Below are positions 38,265 to 46,976 of a stretch of 64,000 nucleotides of DNA, in pieces. The notes under the pieces are model-generated. The model made no database searches. It had not been told where the DNA came from and was given only the letters and a program-made list of their open reading frames with translations. A program made the position numbers and the translations under genes. Origin of the DNA: Myxococcus sp. RHSTA-1-4 (GTDB taxonomy: Bacteria; Myxococcota; Myxococcia; Myxococcales; Myxococcaceae); NCBI RefSeq assembly GCF_020037125.1, contig NZ_JAIQDG010000006.1, forward strand, positions 62,001 through 126,000. Direction: 5' to 3'. Within the stretch, counting starts at the first letter, position 1; each line of letters opens with the position of its first letter.

Positions 38265-39584
38265 ATGGGCGGGTGGAGGTTGGATGAGTCTTCGAGGCGG
38301 GGCCTTCTCGCCGCGGTCCTCCTGGGCATGCCGGCGCTCGCGGGCGCTGGAACTCCGGCCCGGGAGCAGGAGGTCTCCGGCACGGAGACCACGGAGGACA
38401 CGCTCTCGGGCGGTGTGGTGGATGGGGTGGAGGGGGACGAGGGTGGCGTCACGGCCGACGCGGCCACGGAAGGGCCCACGGGCGACGACACGGGCGAGGG
38501 GATGGAGGAGGCGCTGGCGGAAGCAGTGCCAGTGAAGGGTGTGCCCGGAGAGCAGGTGTCGCCCGTGGGCCCGGTGCCGGGCAAGGCCGCCGAGCCGTCG
38601 GCGGAGAAGAAGGGCAAGAAGAAGAAGGCGAAGCCGGGCGAGGCCCGGAGCGAGTCGCTGGGCGAGAACCCCGACGCGGTGGACGACACGCCCGAGGAGG
38701 AGCTGGCGGACGTGCGCGTCTTCGGCCGGGTGTACGCCAGGGCCAGCGCGGACGAGCGCCAGAAGTACGCGCGCTCGCTGAGCATCCCCTCCGCGCGCGT
38801 GGGGGTGAGCACGTCGCTGTCCAACCTGGAGGCGGAGGTGACGGCGGACCTGGCGGACAACTCGCTGCTGAAGGACGCCTTCGTGCGGCTGTCGGACGAC
38901 TCGAAGCGCTTCCGGCTGTATGGCGGCCAGTTCAAGTCGCCCTTCCTCCAGCGCACGCTGGAGTCCTCGTGGGACCTCCCCATCCAGGGGCGCGGGCTGG
39001 TGGAGGACTACCTGACGGACGTGCATCAGCTCGGCGGGCGCCGGCTGGGGCTGATGGGCGAGGTGCGGCTGAAGGGCGTGTGGGGCCTGAAGGTGTCCGC
39101 GGGCGTCTTCGAGGGCGGCGAGGACGAGACCGGGATGCGGCTGAAGGAGGACGCGGCGGCGCGGGTGAGCATCCGCCCCTTCAAGGCGCTCACCGTGGGA
39201 ATGAGCGGCTACGTGGCGGAGGCCTGGGATGTCGCGAAGCGGAACGCGTACTCCGCGGACGCGGAGCTGCGGCTGGGCGGGCTGGCGCTGGCGGGCGAGG
39301 CCGTCATGGGCCGGCTGCCGCTGGGCCCCTTCACCGCGCAGCTCCTGCTGACGCACTACACGCTGCCGGTGGGCAGCGGACAGTGGGCGCTCCAGCCGCT
39401 GGCGGGCTTCGAGGCGCTCCAGCTTCGCGGTGACGTGGAGGGCAAGGGCCACGCGCTGGTGGGCGGCCTGAACCTCCTCCTGGGAGACCGCTTCAAGGCG
39501 CAGTTCCAGGCGGAGCGCGCGCTGCGTCCGGGGGATGAGACGGCCGCGCTCGAGTACTCGCTGCAGCTCGCCACCCGTTTCTGA
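38265..39584 (+). CDS. OprP/OprO-like outer-membrane porin
   Basis: The 439-residue product has a signal peptide (RRGLLAAVLLGMPALAGAG), a long charged linker (about 30-140, with a KKGKKKKAKP stretch) and a C-terminal beta-barrel of about 290 residues ending in Phe. Barrel segments such as LKDAFVRLS, FRLYGGQFKSPFL and RGLVEDYLTDVHQLGGRRLGLMG follow the pattern of the phosphate/polyphosphate-selective porin family (OprP/OprO). Anion selectivity cannot be confirmed from sequence. It heads a tight operon with VTC-domain, kinase-like and DUF4956 genes and has a Pho-box-like array upstream. The ATG was preferred over a GTG at 38151. Confidence 0.8.
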   Translation: MGGWRLDESSRRGLLAAVLLGMPALAGAGTPAREQEVSGTETTEDTLSGGVVDGVEGDEGGVTADAATEGPTGDDTGEGMEEALAEAVPVKGVPGEQVSPVGPVPGKAAEPSAEKKGKKKKAKPGEARSESLGENPDAVDDTPEEELADVRVFGRVYARASADERQKYARSLSIPSARVGVSTSLSNLEAEVTADLADNSLLKDAFVRLSDDSKRFRLYGGQFKSPFLQRTLESSWDLPIQGRGLVEDYLTDVHQLGGRRLGLMGEVRLKGVWGLKVSAGVFEGGEDETGMRLKEDAAARVSIRPFKALTVGMSGYVAEAWDVAKRNAYSADAELRLGGLALAGEAVMGRLPLGPFTAQLLLTHYTLPVGSGQWALQPLAGFEALQLRGDVEGKGHALVGGLNLLLGDRFKAQFQAERALRPGDETAALEYSLQLATRF

Positions 39585-39600
39585 GCGCGGAGACACGACC

Positions 39601-40317
39601 ATGCTCTCGTTCGCCGAGGGGGAAGTCACCAGGCTCCGGCGTGAGTTCAAGCTGGTGCTGGAGGAGGAAACGGCGCTCGCCCTGTGCGGGCGGCTGTCAC
39701 GGGAACTGGGGGGGCACCTGCCCCCTCCCACGCGCATCGTCTCCGTCTACTTCGACCGGCCGGGCTGCCCGCTGGCGTCGCGCGCGCTGCGCACGCCGGA
39801 CGACTGCCTCAAGGTCCGCACCAAGGAGTACTCGCCGGACCTGGGCGCCGGCGGCGTGCAGCGGGTGGTGCTGGAGGTGAAGCGCGAGCGGCATGGCCTC
39901 ACGCAGAAGCGCCGGGTGTGGGTGCCCCGCACGGAGCTGGGCCGGGTGATGCGCGGCGGCGGCGCCAGCCTGCTGCCGCTCTTCGCCGGGGGCAGCCTCG
40001 TCCCGGTGCTGGCGGTGACCTACAAGCGGCACGTGTACCAGGCCACCGAGGCGTGGCGGGTGACGGTGGACCGGGACATCGGCTTCCACACGATTACGCC
40101 GGAGCTGGCGCTGTCGCAGCTCGCGCTGACGGCCGAGCGGCTGGGGCCGCCCCATTCACGCGACGGGCGCGTGGTGGTGGAGGTGAAGCACCTCGGGCAC
40201 GAGCTGCCCGAGTGGCTGGCATCGCTCAACCCGGGCGGAGCGCCGGCATACAGCAAGTTCGCGGAAGGCATGGCGAGGGTTCACGCCTTCGCCAGCGATG
40301 GGGCCGCAGGGGGATAG
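39601..40317 (+). CDS. VTC (polyphosphate polymerase-type) domain protein
   Basis: The 238-residue protein matches the VTC domain fold of the yeast vacuolar transporter chaperone catalytic subunit. It has an N-terminal REFKLVL (E/K on strand 1), a YFDRPG turn, basic strand residues LKVRTKEY, the acidic/basic pair LEVKRER, and QKRRVWV. These acidic and Lys/Arg residues line the tunnel that makes polyphosphate in VTC4. Bacterial VTC proteins are mostly untested. It lies 16 bp after the porin stop and 6 bp before the kinase-like gene, in one operon. GGAGA precedes the ATG. Confidence 0.82.
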   Translation: MLSFAEGEVTRLRREFKLVLEEETALALCGRLSRELGGHLPPPTRIVSVYFDRPGCPLASRALRTPDDCLKVRTKEYSPDLGAGGVQRVVLEVKRERHGLTQKRRVWVPRTELGRVMRGGGASLLPLFAGGSLVPVLAVTYKRHVYQATEAWRVTVDRDIGFHTITPELALSQLALTAERLGPPHSRDGRVVVEVKHLGHELPEWLASLNPGGAPAYSKFAEGMARVHAFASDGAAGG

Positions 40318-40323
40318 GGCACC

Positions 40324-42021
40324 GTGTTCATCGACTTCGAGGGGATTGACGGCAGCGGCAAGACGACGCTCTCCAACCTGCTGGCCGCGGGGCTCAAGCG
40401 GCTCGGCTACCGGGTGGCGCATGCGCGGGAGGGGGGTGAGCTGCAGGCGCCCGCGGCCCGGCGCGTCCGGGAGCTGACGCGCGACTCGCGGCTGCTGGAG
40501 ATGTCGCCACGCACCGAGTTCTTCCTCAACCTGGCGCGTGACGCGCAGCAACTGGACGAGGTGGTGGCGCCCGCGCTGCGCCGGGGCGAGGTGTGCATCA
40601 CCGACCGCTACCTGTACTCGCAGCTCGCGCTGAGCGGCGGCGGGCGGGGGCTGCCCATGTCGGAGCTGCTGCCCGCGTGCGAGCTGGCCTCGCAGGGGCT
40701 GTGGCCGGACCTGGTCGTCCTGGTGGACGTGGACCCGGACCTGGCGCGCTGGCGCAAGCGCCTGGGCAAGCTGCAGAGCGCGCGTGCCCAGGACGGCGAC
40801 AGCCGCAAGGGCCTGGCCGGCGCGGGCCTGGCGGTGCGGGTGCGAGAGGCCTTCCTGGACATGGCGCGCGGGGACCCGCGGCGCTGGCTCATCCTGGAGA
40901 ACAACGACGTGCCGCTGCGAGTGCTGGAGCAGCGGCTGGTGGACGCGGTGGTGGCGCGGCTGGAGGGGCGCGAGGTGCCGGTGCAGCGCATCGTCCCCGC
41001 GCCGTCCACGCTCCCGGCCGAGCCGGCGACGGTGGAGGACGCGGAGGAGCGCTTCTTCCTCGCGCTGGACTCGGTGGAGGTGCGCGAGCCGGCGCTGGCG
41101 GTGTGGATGGTGGGCGGACTGCCCGGGCTGCCCGCGCACCAGCGGCGGCTCGTCTACACGGAGCGCTTCCCCGCCCTCACCGCGCGCGGCCTCGCCGGGC
41201 TGGACGACGAGGCGGCCTGGACGCTGCGCGACGTGCTGGCACCGGTGGCGCCCGTGGAGGTGGCCTCCAGCCTGGGCGGCCTCACGTCCGCGCGGGCGAC
41301 GATGCTGCGTGAGCGCCTGTACCCGCGGGCGCCGGAGGAGGTGCTGTCGGGCCTCAAGCGGGACAGCTCGCCCCAGGCGTGGGCGCTGCGCGAGCGCGGC
41401 ATGCGGGACGGCCGGCTCGCGGAGGTGCTGTCCGGCCTGGCCGGGGTGGACGGCGACGAGGCGTGGCGGGTGCGCGAGGCGGGCATGCAGCGCAAGCTGT
41501 ACGCGGAGGTGGCGCGCAGCCTGGGCGGACTCGCCACCGAGCGCGCGGACGCGCTTCGCGAGGTGCTGCTGCCGCAGGACCGGCTGGCGGTGCTGCGCAG
41601 CACCATGGGCCTGGACACGCCGCTGGCGCGTGGCCTGCGCGAGTCCCTCGCGGGCAAGGCCCTGAAGCTGGTGCTGCGCTCGCTGACCGGCCTCACCACG
41701 GAGGAGTCCTGGGCTCTGCGCGAGCAGGGCGCGCCGCTGACGAAGGAGGCGCTGGACTCGGTGGACGGGCTGGACGACCCGCGCGCATGGAAGCTGCGCG
41801 TGGCGTACGCGGACCGGTGGCCGGCCACCGTGCTGTCCTCGCTGAAGGGCCTGGCGCTGGGGCCGCATGCGCGGGCGCTCATCGACCGCGTGCTGGCGGC
41901 GCACCCGGGCCGGCTGCCCGTGCTGCGCAACGCGTACACCGTCATCGCCACCGCGAGGCACGGCACGGCCACGGCCACCCGCGTGCACCGTCCGGAGACC
42001 CTCTCCCAGGTGGAGCTCTAG
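40324..42021 (+). CDS. Thymidylate-kinase-like P-loop protein fused to alpha-helical repeats
   Basis: The first about 215 of 565 residues form a thymidylate-kinase-like domain: P-loop EGIDGSGKTT (6-15), ITDRYLYSQLALSGGGRGL (92-110, the DR motif), WPDLVVLVDVDPDLA (127-141), and a LID-like arginine segment. The usual EPGGT element is altered to REGGE. The remaining 340 residues hold about eight helical repeats of about 40 residues with the pattern AWxLRExxx (AWTLRDVL, AWALRERGM, AWRVREAGM, SWALREQGA, AWKLRVAYA), probably a HEAT-like solenoid. The start is GTG. It overlaps functionally with neighbours in a VTC/DUF4956 operon. It is not clearly the housekeeping Tmk. Confidence 0.82.
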   Translation: MFIDFEGIDGSGKTTLSNLLAAGLKRLGYRVAHAREGGELQAPAARRVRELTRDSRLLEMSPRTEFFLNLARDAQQLDEVVAPALRRGEVCITDRYLYSQLALSGGGRGLPMSELLPACELASQGLWPDLVVLVDVDPDLARWRKRLGKLQSARAQDGDSRKGLAGAGLAVRVREAFLDMARGDPRRWLILENNDVPLRVLEQRLVDAVVARLEGREVPVQRIVPAPSTLPAEPATVEDAEERFFLALDSVEVREPALAVWMVGGLPGLPAHQRRLVYTERFPALTARGLAGLDDEAAWTLRDVLAPVAPVEVASSLGGLTSARATMLRERLYPRAPEEVLSGLKRDSSPQAWALRERGMRDGRLAEVLSGLAGVDGDEAWRVREAGMQRKLYAEVARSLGGLATERADALREVLLPQDRLAVLRSTMGLDTPLARGLRESLAGKALKLVLRSLTGLTTEESWALREQGAPLTKEALDSVDGLDDPRAWKLRVAYADRWPATVLSSLKGLALGPHARALIDRVLAAHPGRLPVLRNAYTVIATARHGTATATRVHRPETLSQVEL

Positions 42022-42033
42022 GACCCGGTGACC

Positions 42034-42735
42034 ATGGACCCCTTCTCGTCATTGTTCGCAGGCGCGAAGTCCGAGCTCAGCACGGTGCCGGTGGCGGCGA
42101 TTCTCCCGCGCATGCTGGCGGCGGCGCTCATCGGCGCGGTGCTGTCGCTGCGGCCCTGGCGGCTGCTCATGCGGCGCCCGTTGCCCAAGGCGGAGATGAT
42201 TCAGGCGCAGGTGCTGCTGTGCGCCGCGGCGGCGGTCATCACCGCCGTCATCGGCGACAGCCTGGCCAAGGCCTTCGGGCTGGTGGGCCTGGGCGGCTTC
42301 GTGCGCTTCCGCTCGGGACTGAAGGACCCGCGCGACGCGGCCATCCTCTTCCTGATGATTGGCCTGGGCATGGCATGCGGCCACGGCAGCCTGGGGCTTG
42401 CGGGCATGGGCACGCTGTTCGTGGCGGCGCTGCTGTGGGTGCTGGACCTGTTCAACCGCGAGGAGAAAAGCGCGCCGAAGCAGCGGCTGCTGGTGTCGGC
42501 GCAGGCGGATGACCTGGTGGGCGCGGAGGCCACGCTGCGCCGGGCGCTGGGTGCGCGCAACGTCATGGTGAAGAGCTGCGCGCTCGACTTCGGCGGGCGG
42601 CGGGTGGAGCTGGAAGTGGAGGAGCCGGAGCCGGGCTCCCTGGCGGAGGCGCTGGGGCAGACGGAGGGAGCGCCCCTCAGGGGCCTGCGGTGGACGGCGG
42701 TGAGCCCGAAGGGGCCACGGGAGGACATGGTATGA
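42034..42735 (+). CDS. DUF4956 membrane protein
   Basis: The 233-residue product has four or more N-terminal membrane helices (ILPRMLAAALIGAVLSL, then IQAQVLLCAAAAVITAVI). It also has the characteristic GLGGFVRFRSGLKDPRDAAILFLMIGLGMACG segment of the DUF4956 (MgtC-like) family. A soluble C-terminal domain of about 90 residues follows. DUF4956 proteins are, to my knowledge, often encoded next to VTC-domain proteins, as here. A GTG two codons upstream (42028) is an alternative start. Its stop overlaps the next gene (ATGA), so translation is coupled. Confidence 0.85.
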   Translation: MDPFSSLFAGAKSELSTVPVAAILPRMLAAALIGAVLSLRPWRLLMRRPLPKAEMIQAQVLLCAAAAVITAVIGDSLAKAFGLVGLGGFVRFRSGLKDPRDAAILFLMIGLGMACGHGSLGLAGMGTLFVAALLWVLDLFNREEKSAPKQRLLVSAQADDLVGAEATLRRALGARNVMVKSCALDFGGRRVELEVEEPEPGSLAEALGQTEGAPLRGLRWTAVSPKGPREDMV

Positions 42736-43553
42736 CGCGCAGGTGGGTGGCCGCGCTCGCGGCGGGGTGGATGCTGGTGGCGTGTGGAGGCGGGGGCAGC
42801 CTGCCTCCAGGTCCGGGGGCGGACTCGCGGGAGCCTCCGACGACGAACCCGGACGGGAGCATCGACCTGCCGGGGGACCCTGTGCCCCCGGATGACCCGG
42901 GTCCGAGCGGTGACCCGGAGGACCCGCCCGCGAGGCCGGCGAGCCTGTGGCCGCTGACGGCGGGCTCCACCTGGGTCTACGACATCAAGGACCCCGTCCA
43001 CGGGGACTTCCAGAAGCACGTGACGGTGCTGGGCCAGCGCGAGGTGCCGGACACGCAGGGGAAGATGACGGCCACGCTGGTGCACAGCCGCCAGGACCGC
43101 CTCCTCAGCGGCGTGGTCTACGAGGAGTACTCGTGGCAGCTCGAGCTGACCAACGGGCTGGTGGTACGCCTGCGTGAGGAGGACCACAAGGACGGAAACC
43201 CGGTGCGCACCACGACCTGGTCCCCGGCCACCGTGAAGTCGCTGGCCCGCGTGCCGGAGTCGCTGCCCTGGACCTATCAGAGCGAGGTGCAGGAGCTGAC
43301 GGTGCTGGGGGATGGCTCGCGACAGAACACGGACCCGACGTACAACTGGCGCGTGGTCGAGCAGGGCCTGACGGTGCGGACGAAGGCGGGCACCTTCACC
43401 AACGTCATCAAGGTCCAGCGCGACAAGCTCAACGACAAGGGCGAGGTGAAGGCGGACAAGGTCCGCTACTACTGGCTCGCGCCGGGCGTGGGGAAGATTC
43501 GCGAGGAGGGTGAGCGCCTCGAGGAGCTGTCCTCCTACGACGTGAAGAAGTAG
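42732..43553 (+). CDS. Lipoprotein of the VTC/DUF4956 operon
   Basis: The 273-residue product has a signal peptide with lipobox LVAC (residue 19), then a Gly/Pro/Asp-rich stalk of about 50 residues. A beta-rich domain with LWPLTAGSTWVYDIKD follows, reaching GTFTNVIKVQRDKLNDKG and YYWLAPGVGKIRE. This domain pattern is common in myxobacterial lipoproteins of unknown function. The ATG overlaps the stop of the DUF4956 gene (ATGA), so it belongs to the porin-VTC-kinase operon. Its role may be at the outer membrane or cell surface. Confidence 0.8.
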   Translation: MTRRWVAALAAGWMLVACGGGGSLPPGPGADSREPPTTNPDGSIDLPGDPVPPDDPGPSGDPEDPPARPASLWPLTAGSTWVYDIKDPVHGDFQKHVTVLGQREVPDTQGKMTATLVHSRQDRLLSGVVYEEYSWQLELTNGLVVRLREEDHKDGNPVRTTTWSPATVKSLARVPESLPWTYQSEVQELTVLGDGSRQNTDPTYNWRVVEQGLTVRTKAGTFTNVIKVQRDKLNDKGEVKADKVRYYWLAPGVGKIREEGERLEELSSYDVKK

Positions 43554-43665
43554 CGAAGCCGCGGCCGCGCGGGCAGGCGCCGGGCGTGCGAAGGCCCGCC
43601 CCGCCGCCAGCCTCTTCACATCCGGCGGCTGGATGAACGTCGGGAAATAGACGGTTGGGCCTCCG

Positions 43666-43683
43666 TCCCGAAATGGTTCGGGA
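43666..43683 (+). promoter_or_regulatory. Hairpin touching the Shine-Dalgarno of the phosphatase gene
   Basis: TCCCGAA-ATGG-TTCGGGA forms a perfect 7-bp stem. Its 3' arm runs into the GGAGGAGG Shine-Dalgarno (43681-43688) of the gene starting at 43693. Such a hairpin could limit ribosome binding or protect the mRNA end; this is inference. Confidence 0.4.
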
Positions 43684-43692
43684 GGAGGCTTC

Positions 43693-45303
43693 ATGCACCG
43701 GAAATCAACCTTCCCCTTCGTGCCCCTGGTGGCGGCACTGACGCTCTTGACGGGCGTCGCGTGCGCGGGCATCGGGCCCCGAGACCCCTATCTGCAGAAG
43801 GTGGGTCCGGACACGGCCACGGTCGCCTTCCGGCTCGAGGCCGACTGCCCGGCGGCCGTGCGGTATGGCGAGGGGACGACCGAGCAGACGGCCGATTCCC
43901 CGGATACCGGCCGCATCCACGCCGTGGTGTTGACGGGGCTGAAGCCCGGCACGGAATACACCTACGTGGTGGATGCGTGCGGCAAGGTGACGCCCGCGAA
44001 GCGCTTCCGCACCGCGCCGGTGCCCGGGACGCGCAGCGTGCACTTCACGGCGGTGGGTGACTTCGGCACGGGCGGCTCGGACCAGAAGAAGGTGGCCGCG
44101 GCCATGCTCGCGGCGCGGCCGGAGCTGTTCGTGGCGCTGGGCGACAACGCCTACTCGTCCGGCTCGGAGTCGGAAATCCAGAGCAACCTCTTCGAGCCGA
44201 TGGCGGCCCTGCTGTCCGAGGTGCCCCTCTTCGCGTCGCTGGGCAACCACGAGTACGTGACGAACCAGGGGCAGCCGTACCTGGACAACCTCTACCTGCC
44301 CTCCAACAACCCGGCGAACAGCGAGCGCTACTACTCGTTCGACTGGGGGCACGTGCACTTCGTGGCGCTCGACTCCAACTGCGCCATCGGCCTGGCGTCG
44401 GCGGACCGCTGCGCGCTGGACGAGCAGAAGGCGTGGCTGGAGAAGGACCTTGCGGGCACCACGCAGCCGTGGAAGGTCGTCTTCTTCCACCACCCGCCCT
44501 GGTCCAGCGGCGAGCACGGCTCGCAGCTCGCCATGCGCCGCAACTTCGCGCCCGTCTTCGAGCAGTACGGCGTGGACCTGGTCCTCACCGGGCATGACCA
44601 CAACTACGAGCGCAGCAAGCCCATGAATGGAGACGCCATCGCCGGCGCGGACCAGACGGGCATCCCCTACCTCGTGGTGGGCGGCGGCGGCGCGTCCCTG
44701 CGCGCCTTCTCCGGCGCCCGGCCGGACTGGAGCGTCGTCCGCGACGACAACGCCCATGGCTTCCTGGACGTGCAGGTGGTGGACGGCACCCTCGCCGCGA
44801 AGCTGGTGACGACGGACGGCAAGGTGCTGGACAGCTTCACGCTGAGCAAGGACCTGCCCCCGCAGGAGCAGCCCCCGGCGGGCACGCTGAGCGTCACCGT
44901 CGAGGGCGAGCGCGGCGTGGCCCCGCACCGGGCGCTCTTCCGCGCCACCCCGCCCGTGGCGGGCTCGAAGGTGACGTGGGACTTCGGGGACGGCGGCTCG
45001 GCCGAGGGCGAGTCGGTGGAGCACACCTATGCGCAGGCCGGCAACTACACGGTGACGGCCACGTCCACGCAAGGCACGCAGATGCAGACGGCCACCGCCA
45101 CCGTGCGGGTGTCGGCGGCGGGGACGCCGGTGAGCCCCCAGGACCCGGCGGTTCCGGACAGCCGGCCGACCCTGCCCGGGGATGAGACCTCGAGCGACGG
45201 CGGCTCCGGCGGTGGTGGTGGTTGCACCGCGAGCCCCTCGGCGGCCCTCGTCCCCGCCCTGGGCCTGCTGGTGGCCGGGCTGGTCCGCCGGCGCCGCCGG
45301 TAG
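43693..45303 (+). CDS. Purple-acid-phosphatase-like metallophosphoesterase with PKD domain and MYXO-CTERM tail
   Basis: The 536-residue protein has a signal sequence (TLLTGVACAG) and a fibronectin-like N-terminal domain. Its metallophosphatase domain has all expected metal motifs: GDFG, LGDNAYSS, GNHEY, VVFFHHPPW, and GHDHNYER. These correspond to the purple acid phosphatase series. A PKD domain (about 395-475, VTWDFGDGGSAEG) follows, and a C-terminal GGGGC, hydrophobic helix and RRRRR of MYXO-CTERM type. It is probably a surface-anchored or secreted phosphomonoesterase. GGAGG sits just upstream of the ATG. It lies 139 bp after the phosphate-porin operon. Confidence 0.9.
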   Translation: MHRKSTFPFVPLVAALTLLTGVACAGIGPRDPYLQKVGPDTATVAFRLEADCPAAVRYGEGTTEQTADSPDTGRIHAVVLTGLKPGTEYTYVVDACGKVTPAKRFRTAPVPGTRSVHFTAVGDFGTGGSDQKKVAAAMLAARPELFVALGDNAYSSGSESEIQSNLFEPMAALLSEVPLFASLGNHEYVTNQGQPYLDNLYLPSNNPANSERYYSFDWGHVHFVALDSNCAIGLASADRCALDEQKAWLEKDLAGTTQPWKVVFFHHPPWSSGEHGSQLAMRRNFAPVFEQYGVDLVLTGHDHNYERSKPMNGDAIAGADQTGIPYLVVGGGGASLRAFSGARPDWSVVRDDNAHGFLDVQVVDGTLAAKLVTTDGKVLDSFTLSKDLPPQEQPPAGTLSVTVEGERGVAPHRALFRATPPVAGSKVTWDFGDGGSAEGESVEHTYAQAGNYTVTATSTQGTQMQTATATVRVSAAGTPVSPQDPAVPDSRPTLPGDETSSDGGSGGGGGCTASPSAALVPALGLLVAGLVRRRRR

Positions 45304-45440
45304 CGGCCCCATCCCCCCCCAGGGCCTCGCCAGCAACACCGGGAGAGGGCCCCCGCGCCCCCTGGGAGGCCGAGACCCCACCCGGGTTTGCTTTCCGCGC
45401 TTGTCAATCCGGCCCGGGGAATGCAAAGCCGCATCCCGCC

Positions 45441-46949
45441 ATGGCCATGAAACGCAAATCCCGCCCTGCCCCGCCGAAGTCCTCCGCCGACAGGCCCGGG
45501 AAGAAGCCCTCGTCCTCCAAGCGCCCGCAGCGCCCCGAGCACCCGCGCCGCGCCGAGCGGCCGGAACGTTCCGAGCGGCCGCAGCGCGTCTCTCCCACCG
45601 AGCGCGCCAGGCACCCCGAGCGTTACGAGCGCCCCCTGCGCGAGGACCTCGTCCTCCAGGCGTGCCTCGAGGCCTACGGTGCCATCCGCCACGAGGGCCG
45701 CCTCTCGGACCGGGCGCTCGACTTCGTCCTGCGCCACAAGAAGAACCTCTACTCCAACGAACGCCGCGCCGTGGCCGAGCGCGTCTACGGCCTGCTGCGC
45801 CGCCAGCGCACGGTGGACTTCCTCCTGTCGCGCGCGCACCCGCGCCTCGACTCCCTCGACAAGACGCGCCAGGACGTGCTGCGGCTGGCCGCCTCCCGCG
45901 TCCTCTACGGCGAGCCGCTCGACGCGGTGGTGCGCACCAGCGCGCTGGGCCCCGCGGACGCCGCGGCCCTGGGCGCCCTCCCCGAGGCCGCCGCCGTGCT
46001 GGAGGCCCTCCCGGAGAAGGAGCGCTTCCCCATCGCCGCCTCGCTGCCGGACTTCCTCGCCGAGCGCTTCCGCGCGCAGTTCGGCCGTGACGCCGCCCGC
46101 GCCGCCGAGGCGATGAACGAGCGCGCCCCCCTCGTCGCCCGCGCCAACCTCCTCAAGGGCGACCGCGACGCGCTGGCGAAGCGCCTGCAGGCCGAGGGCG
46201 TGCAGACGGCCCCCACGCCGCTGTCTCCCATGGGCCTGGTGCTGGAGTCGCGTCTCAACGTCTTCTCGCTGGAGAGCTTCCGCGAGGGCTTCCTGGAGCT
46301 CCAGGACGAGGGCAGCCAGCTGCTCGGCATGCTGGTGGACGCGCCGCCCACGCGCGTGGTGGACGCCTGCGCGGGCGCGGGCGGCAAGACGCTGCAGCTC
46401 GCCGCGCAGATGAAGAACCGCGGCGACCTGCACGCGCTGGACGTGGACGAGCGCCGCATGGAGGACCTCCGCAAGCGCGCGCGCCGCGCCGGCGTGCACA
46501 ACGTGCGCGTCCAGCTCATCCCCCACGAGGGCCCGGAGGCGGACGCCGCGCTGGAGCCGCTGAAGGGCAAGGCGGACCGCGTGCTGGTGGACGCGCCGTG
46601 CAGCGGCACCGGCACCTTCCGCCGCAAGCCGGACGCGCGCTACCGCCTCACGCCCGAGGACCTGGAGATGCACGTGGGCCGGCAGAAGGCGCTGCTGTCG
46701 CGCTTCTCCTTGCTGGTGAAGCCGGGCGGCCGCCTCATCTACGGCACGTGCAGCGTGCTCCGCGAGGAGAACGAGGCCGTCATCGAGGACTTCCTGTCCA
46801 AGCACCCCGACTTCACCGTGCGCCCCGTGGCGGAGCTGCTGGGCCCGGAGCTGGGCGCGAAGCTGGGCCCCGGCCCGTTCCTGCGCCTCGCGCCTCACAC
46901 GCACGGCACCGACGGCTTCTTCGGTGCCGTCCTCGTCCGCGCGAAATAG
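45441..46949 (+). CDS. RsmB-type rRNA (cytosine-C5)-methyltransferase
   Basis: The 502-residue protein has a very basic N-terminal extension (about 60 residues, Lys/Arg/Pro-rich, RPERSERPQR-type). Then follows a NusB-like helical domain (LSDRALDFVLRHKKNLYSNERRAV) and a Rossmann methyltransferase. The catalytic pair is present: PCSGTGTFRRKPDARY and the second Cys in YGTCSVLREENEAV. It should methylate a cytosine of 16S rRNA. The long basic tail is unusual and may help RNA binding. The start is the ATG at 45441 (a second ATG lies two codons later). It precedes the M61 peptidase gene by 27 bp. Confidence 0.9.
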   Translation: MAMKRKSRPAPPKSSADRPGKKPSSSKRPQRPEHPRRAERPERSERPQRVSPTERARHPERYERPLREDLVLQACLEAYGAIRHEGRLSDRALDFVLRHKKNLYSNERRAVAERVYGLLRRQRTVDFLLSRAHPRLDSLDKTRQDVLRLAASRVLYGEPLDAVVRTSALGPADAAALGALPEAAAVLEALPEKERFPIAASLPDFLAERFRAQFGRDAARAAEAMNERAPLVARANLLKGDRDALAKRLQAEGVQTAPTPLSPMGLVLESRLNVFSLESFREGFLELQDEGSQLLGMLVDAPPTRVVDACAGAGGKTLQLAAQMKNRGDLHALDVDERRMEDLRKRARRAGVHNVRVQLIPHEGPEADAALEPLKGKADRVLVDAPCSGTGTFRRKPDARYRLTPEDLEMHVGRQKALLSRFSLLVKPGGRLIYGTCSVLREENEAVIEDFLSKHPDFTVRPVAELLGPELGAKLGPGPFLRLAPHTHGTDGFFGAVLVRAK

Positions 46950-46976
46950 CCTTCCAGGCAGAGAGAGTCTCCGGCC

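Noticed and set aside
43554..43692. Search for a second Pho-box array before the phosphatase gene
   Set aside because: No 7-bp repeats with 11-bp period were found. Only the hairpin at 43666-43683 is clear.
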